A stretch of DNA of 20,498 nt from Isoetes engelmannii. Taxonomy: Eukaryota; Streptophyta; Lycopodiopsida; Isoetales; Isoetaceae. The translations under genes and the position numbers were made by a program. The notes under the pieces were generated by a model, which did not search any database, was not told the origin of the DNA, and was given only the letters and a program-made list of their open reading frames with translations. Location: NCBI GenBank assembly GCA_011763485.2, contig JAANSK020282379.1, forward strand, positions 1 through 20,498, read 5' to 3'. Below are positions 16,297 to 20,498 of this stretch, piece after piece (positions within the stretch are counted from its first letter, which is position 1; every line of letters begins with the position of its first letter).

Positions 16297-16554
16297 TTGA
16301 AAGGGTGCATTATAATATGTGCATGTTTTCAGGCAGGAAGCGTTTGTTTGCAGCCTAAGGAATTTCTTATACCTTTTAATGATTCCATTGCGTTTGAGAC
16401 TTGTGAAATATTTTTCGGAAGAAATTCTGTTGTACGTTTTCTGTGCAATATTGCCACGCAGGCAGGCTATGTGGCAAAGCGGGTCCTAGGTGGCAAGAAG
16501 GCATTTTTTTCTAACCGTCACGACCCATGGGGGACCATATTAGCAAAAGTTTAG
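16297..16554 (+). other. Unrecognised open frame, possible exon
   Basis: 85 codons starting at TTG. Inside is a strong acceptor, GCATGTTTTCAG|GCAGGAAG (near 16332), after which the frame reads AGSVCLQPKEFLIPFNDS and, later, GYVAKRVLGGKKAFFSNRHD. It could be an exon of the gene lying downstream to 18.1 kb. No family recognised. Confidence 0.28.
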
Positions 16555-16564
16555 GGGCAGTGAA

Positions 16565-16680
16565 ATGGTGCGTGGTTGCTGGCAATGGCGTGGTGGAAGA
16601 AATGGAAATGGGGATGTGGGAAATGCAAATGGTGCTGCTGGGGGCCCCCTAAAGTGCACGACTCGCCACCAACCGATCCA
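16565..16680 (+). repeat. TGG/AATGG low-complexity tract
   Basis: G-rich, purine-rich sequence with repeated AATGG and TGGTG steps, ending in the palindrome GGGGCCCC. The frame reads Gly/Asn-rich (RNGNGDVGNANGAAGG), which follows from the DNA composition. Confidence 0.45.
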
Positions 16681-17482
16681 CAGCCAATGCCTCAATCATA
16701 GCCCACAGATATATACTCTATATATATTTATTAACCATCTTTTTTATCCTAGTATAAATGGCCTCAACAGGTCCCGTCCAGCCCTACAGTTCCTCATTCA
16801 GGATGAACCATTTTAGTAACCCTTATCTTATTATACAAGGTTGTTCAATTATGGCCACTCTTGGTTCTGGCCAATCTATACCATTCTGCAATACCATGCA
16901 GTTCTCTTAATCATCTTTTTAATGCTTCCAAACTGACAATTTGCATCCTGGATGGTAGATACAAGTGGAAATTATCTTGTTTTTTAAAGTCATACTGGTA
17001 GATAAATCGTGGTCGAAGCCTTGTCTTCTTTAAGCCTTGTCTTCTTTAATTGTTATACCTTTACCTTCCTTGAAGCCAAAATGACTGCAGGTTTTTAGTT
17101 CGGCGTAGTTAAAAAACCTGGAATTAGTAATTATCTCATTTGGACCAAACAATAAGTATCTGGAATTAAGAATTATCTCATTTTGATCATTTCGCTCTGG
17201 CTAGTTTCTTGCAATGTGATTTTCCAACATCTGATTTGAGGAAGTTCTTCTGGTACACCCTAAACTGTTTTCCTGTACCCTTGAATTAATATATAATTTA
17301 TGACAAGACGCATAAGCGCATTTGAATATGTAGTCCGGCATGAAATTTCTGTGTTTTCTGTTTCTATCTTATGCAGATCACGAAGGCTACTTTTTCCTGA
17401 TATTTTCTGGGGTCTCCAAAAAGGGCATTGTGCTTGGAATCCTTGCAAATAAAAAGTGGTTCTCTAAACTTTATATTAGCAG
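16681..17482. other. Intergenic or intronic DNA with small duplications
   Basis: Contains a TATA-like CTATATATATTTATT (about 16719), a perfect 16-bp tandem repeat AAGCCTTGTCTTCTTT at 17016-17047, and a pair of blocks starting CTGGAATTA at 17118 and 17160. From about 17376 a frame reads HEGYFFLIFSGVSKKG and later KWFSKLYISRGVQAAQMA before a stop, just after a good acceptor (CTTATGCAG). It may be an upstream exon of the gene below, but its frame does not join in phase. Confidence 0.35.
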
Positions 17483-18097
17483 AGGAGTTCAAGCAGCACA
17501 GATGGCTTGAAAGATGATAGAGGCAGTTTGGTAAACAGTAGACCCAACTCTGTGGAGGTTATCGATGTAGGTGACATTTGTCAAGTTCTTTTTTCAATTC
17601 TCATCACCACCAACGCCAATCATCTCATAACTGTTCACTTCCTGAATGCCGATTTTTCCATGCAGGTTTTTATCAGTTTGATCTACTACATCTGAGACCT
17701 TATTCACTATCTAAAGCAGAATTCTCAGGTCCTTCCATCCCTAATCGTTATTGCTCTATTTGTCTTTCCTTTAAGCTTGAGTAATTCCTACCCATGACTC
17801 ATGTTTCTTGCAATAGTTGGCTGTGCAACAAGTGTGCTCTCGCATAAGCATACCGTGTTAGATTTTCAGGCCAAATGTGTTGCATTGATTGCCTTGAACG
17901 TCCTTGCACTTTCAAGTGGAAGAGGTAGCTCAATCCTACAATGTCTCCAATATTTTGAGCAACTAGTTATTGCAGGACTGCAAAGTTGTGCAATTCTTTC
18001 CTTTGGATACTTAGTAATTGCAGTTAACATGTGCTTAATCTTAAGTTCTTTTCTTCCTGAATCGTATGCCGCATTCAGAGGGTCCTACTTTGAATAG
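17483..18097 (+). CDS. Candidate three-exon gene end, hydrophobic C-terminus
   Basis: Proposed exons 17483-17570, 17666-17728 and 17817-18097. Introns of 95 and 88 nt have GT-AG ends (GTAG|GTGACA to TTCCATGCAG; CAG|GTCCTT to TTGCAATAG); the second donor is weak. The frame is kept across both joins. Exon 1 is Ser/Asp-rich (SSSSTDGLKDDRGSLVNSR), exon 2 reads FYQFDLLHLRPYSLSKAEFS, and exon 3 has hydrophobic segments (CVALIALNVLAL; then LVIAGLQSCAILSFGYLV and IAVNMCLILSSFL) before a stop, suggesting two or three membrane helices at the C-terminus. The 5' end is not found and the family is not recognised. Phase agreement at two joins is the main support; chance is not excluded. Confidence 0.35.
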
Positions 18098-18184
18098 GCT
18101 TGTGATAGATATTTATTCTTTCCAAGCTTGGTTGATAAAACAAAGAGAAGTTGTCAAATCAAACAAAAAACATAAAATGTATCA

Positions 18185-18358
18185 GAAGTGGGAGTTGAAG
18201 TAGTTTCAAACTTAGAACTAGATTGATGTTTATAAGCAACCTGAAGTGGGAGGTGAAGTAGTTTCAAACTTAGGACTAGATTGATGTTTATAAGCAACCT
18301 GAAGTGGGAGTTGAAGTAGTTTCAAACTTAGAACTAGATTGATGTTTATAAGCAACCT
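18185..18358. repeat. Three tandem 58-bp units
   Basis: Units start at 18185, 18243 and 18301 (GAAGTGGGAGTTGAAGTAG ... TATAAGCAACCT). They differ at only one or two positions, so the expansion is recent. It lies just beyond the candidate three-exon gene. Confidence 0.9.
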
Positions 18359-18698
18359 GAAAGCTACTGTTGGGCTGCAATAAAACACATTATCATTGTA
18401 TATTTTGAATATTAGTCAACGATGCAGTTAGTTTAATTCGTTTTGGTCTAGATTCTCGAATTGATTGTCAACTCGTGGTCCAAGGTTCAAAATTGAAGGA
18501 CCTTTTTAAACGTGCAAAATGAAGTCTCTAGCAGGGTTGGAAATTGAAGGGCTGCCCTTATTTTTTTTTAAGGTCACTCTAAAAACTAGACTTTCAAATT
18601 GCATGGCATAATTTAAATTAGACTTTCATTTGCATTGTTTATTCAAAAGTAACAATGCATGGGCTAAAAAAAATAAATCCTCTATAAGTACTTTAAAT
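18359..18698. other. Non-coding stretch, nothing seen
   Basis: AT-rich. AAATTGAAGGACC and AAATTGAAGGGCT (about 18490 and 18541) form a weak direct pair. No frames of note. Confidence 0.4.
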
Positions 18699-19076
18699 TT
18701 AATAATCCTCATTTCTTTTCTTATTCTCTACTTCAAAACTGTTCCCTTCCTCTACGGCTATTGACTGATTAAAATTTGGCACCACAGCCTTTCTAATAAC
18801 AGAAATCAAATCTACTTGCCTCTTGTCTTTTTTTGGGCGTCCCATTTTCTTCATTTCGTTCCAAGTTTGTGATGTTAAATAGCCTCTATTTCTGGTTCCT
18901 GTAAAAAAACATGACAGAATCCAGATTTGAAAGAAAAAAAGATCTGAGCAAAAATTCGTATGAATGGAGTAGAAGAAAACAAAAAGTCTCAAAGATTTGA
19001 TGAGCAAATTCATACGGTTTTTGCCAGGCAAATTGCTACCTGCTTCATGCAACCCAAAATAGAGATGAATCTGGTG
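18699..19076 (-). CDS. Possible two-exon gene end, Myb/SANT-like hint
   Basis: Minus strand: exon piece 19076-19040, intron 19039-18899 (141 nt; donor CAG|GTAGCA, acceptor TTTTTTTACAG), exon 18898-18699. The join keeps frame: LYFGLHEAG|TRNRGYLTSQ then TWNEMKKMGRPKKDKRQVD. The pattern of Gly-x-Arg, then a short gap, TxxxWNEM resembles the second half of plant Myb/SANT-like domains (Myb_DNA-bind_3, also found beside PIF/Harbinger transposases). GRPKKDKR is an AT-hook- or NLS-like basic motif. The tail is acidic and the stop is at 18699-18701. A stop lies just upstream of the first piece, so the gene is incomplete or decayed. Confidence 0.33.
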   Translation of the reverse strand, partial: HQIHLYFGLHEAGSNLPGKNRMNLLIKSLRLFVFFYSIHTNFCSDLFFFQIWILSCFFTGTRNRGYLTSQTWNEMKKMGRPKKDKRQVDLISVIRKAVVPNFNQSIAVEEGNSFEVENKKRNEDY

Positions 19077-19377
19077 CTATTCATTCTACTGTATTGCACT
19101 GTGGCTGCTCCCAAATCAGTTCTATAGCTGTTAATAACGAATCCAGAGCATGTCCAACACACCCAAATTGGCTGCTTCATCTATTTCGGCTGGCCCAAAA
19201 CCCTTCTTCATCAAAATTTGATGCCAGAAAAGTGGTGCAGGTCGCAAACAAGAAAGGAATAGGAAATGAAAATTTTTTTCCCTCTTCTTTTTGGCAAACG
19301 TACGTTTTTGTTTGTTAAAGGAAAGAATTTACGCATTTAATTGCCATGCCCACCCGCCCATTCTATTAATGTGCCAA
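19077..19377. other. Non-coding stretch, weak frame only
   Basis: A 74-codon plus-strand frame (19094-19318) lacks a recognisable domain. No repeat or RNA signature. Confidence 0.35.
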
Positions 19378-19435
19378 ATGTGCACTATGGCTATGCACTA
19401 TGTACTATGCACTATGGCTATGCATTATGCCAAAT
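19378..19435. repeat. CTATGCACTATGG short tandem repeats
   Basis: About five irregular copies of ACTATG(GCT)ATGC in 58 bases, flanked on both sides by GCCAAATGTGC. Confidence 0.7.
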
Positions 19436-20090
19436 GTGCCATTCCTTTCTTTAGTTTTTCTCTAATGTTTTTTATTTTCTTATATGGTACAACAATTGGA
19501 TTGGTTGGTTCAATTTAGTTTGGGTGGTATGCTTATATGAAAATTGCGAAGTATATACGTAGCAAAATAAATTAATATAGGGGTACTAAGTGCATGGCAT
19601 AAGTTAAGAACATGTCAATGATGAACCTCAGATATAATGAATAAGCCAACATTGGGAAAGAAGAGGACAATAGGCCTTCACTCCATGTTGTGTTGATGTT
19701 GCGCTAATATTGTTTATTATGGCTTATTAAGTTGTTATAATACTTAGGGTTGAATGCTGTTACATTGCCCTGATATAAGTTGTTTGTTACGGCTTGTTAA
19801 GTTGAATGTTGATATATTGAACTAATGTGCATAAATAGACCATGCTTTCCCATGAATAAAAAAGAACTACAAAGAACGTACCTCTGCCAAGTTGTGAAGA
19901 ATAATAAAGTTGTGAAGAATCTATTATTCTGATCTATATGATGCCTTAGCTATTGAAAATAGTAGCTTCTAACAAATCCCAAAAAGAGCATGCACCTTAT
20001 TTAGAAAGATGGCAAAGAAATATCAAATGCCATGCACAAAGTTGTCATCTGTCAATGCTATCACCATATGTTCCTCGGCTTTGCTATATG
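19436..20090. repeat. AT-rich intergenic DNA with duplicated blocks
   Basis: TTGTTTATTATGGCTTATTA (19710) and TTGTTTGTTACGGCTTGTTA (19780) start matching blocks 70 bp apart. AGTTGTGAAGAATA and AGTTGTGAAGAATC lie 18 bp apart near 19890. No gene seen. Confidence 0.5.
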
Positions 20091-20146
20091 TATAGCATTG
20101 TTATCACCATATGTACCATAATTACATGGAATTTAACAATGCTATA
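20091..20146. repeat. 56-bp hairpin, 13-bp perfect arms
   Basis: TATAGCATTGTTA (20091-20103) and TAACAATGCTATA (20134-20146) are exact reverse complements. Inside, CCAT.TGTA and TACATGG can pair further, giving an interrupted stem. It may be a small MITE-like foldback or a structured RNA; CACCATATGT is also repeated just upstream. Confidence 0.6.
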
Positions 20147-20284
20147 CCACATAATGCTATAATGTATATGAATTTAGAACTTAAAGAAAAACACAACCAC
20201 ATAGTTTAGCTCCTGCTTAACGCATGATAACATGTCTGTCTTGAGAATGGAAATGAGCATTAGATAGATGATCAATGAAAAACA

Positions 20285-20402
20285 AAGTGCAATTGTTCAA
20301 AGGGGTCTCATATTCACAATCACATCATATTGCCTTCTTTTCAGAGTGCAATTTCAAATCCTCTCGTATTCAAAATCACATTATATTGCCTTCCTTTTGA
20401 GA
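20285..20402. repeat. Tandem duplication of about 58 bp
   Basis: Two units each carry GTGCAATT, then a CTC(A/G)TATTCA block, AATCACAT.ATATTGCCTTC and CTTTT, starting near 20286 and 20346. Confidence 0.65.
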
Positions 20403-20498
20403 CGGTGGTGTATCTTCAAAAGCTTAACAATTACTGTTGACCAGCTTCTTCATGAGGCACAAGATAGATTGATAAAGGCATACCATTGTTCTCAGCTC

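Noticed and set aside
18185-18358. Repeat array as a CRISPR
   Set aside because: Units are contiguous with no unique spacers, in a eukaryotic context.

Overview
The window looks like nuclear DNA of a land plant. It is AT-rich and gene-poor, with short introns (67-272 nt), plant-type coding pieces (an RPL11 start and two BKI1/MAKR-like proteins), a U6 retropseudogene and a LINE ORF1 fossil. Many short tandem duplications suggest a large, repeat-laden genome. The species cannot be named; a non-flowering plant is possible but not shown.

Regions. 1-5.5 kb: dispersed repeats and scrambled minisatellites, with a few open frames that match nothing I recognise. 5.55-5.86 kb: an unprocessed fragment of the cytosolic ribosomal protein L11 gene whose initiator codon is lost and which is fused to unrelated sequence. 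6-8.9 kb: an AT-rich, satellite-like stretch built on the palindrome CTACATGTAG, a TATA-bearing segment and a possible minus-strand exon. 9.0-10.2 kb: a broken LINE with ORF1 and a 3' tail but no ORF2. 10.2-10.33 kb: an antisense U6 snRNA retropseudogene with imperfect target-site duplications.

The best genes are two tandem paralogues on the plus strand, CDS 10906-11559 (217 aa) and 15021-15785 (254 aa). Both end in an AVQAAIxHCKRSLSVG motif, which I recognise as the receptor-kinase-binding C-terminus of the BKI1/MAKR family. Both have one CDS exon, a matching intron in the 5' leader and a candidate upstream ORF that crosses the intron and ends on the main start codon as ATGA. They share a Cys-rich centre, so they look like small regulators of receptor kinases made by local duplication.

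Other possible host sequence: a three-exon gene end at 17483-18097 whose frame survives two inferred splices and encodes a hydrophobic C-terminus; two open frames at 14122-14313 and 14367-14507; and a minus-strand two-exon piece at 18699-19076 with a weak Myb/SANT-like signature. The rest is non-coding DNA with tandem duplications and hairpins. All calls come from reading the sequence; no database search was run.
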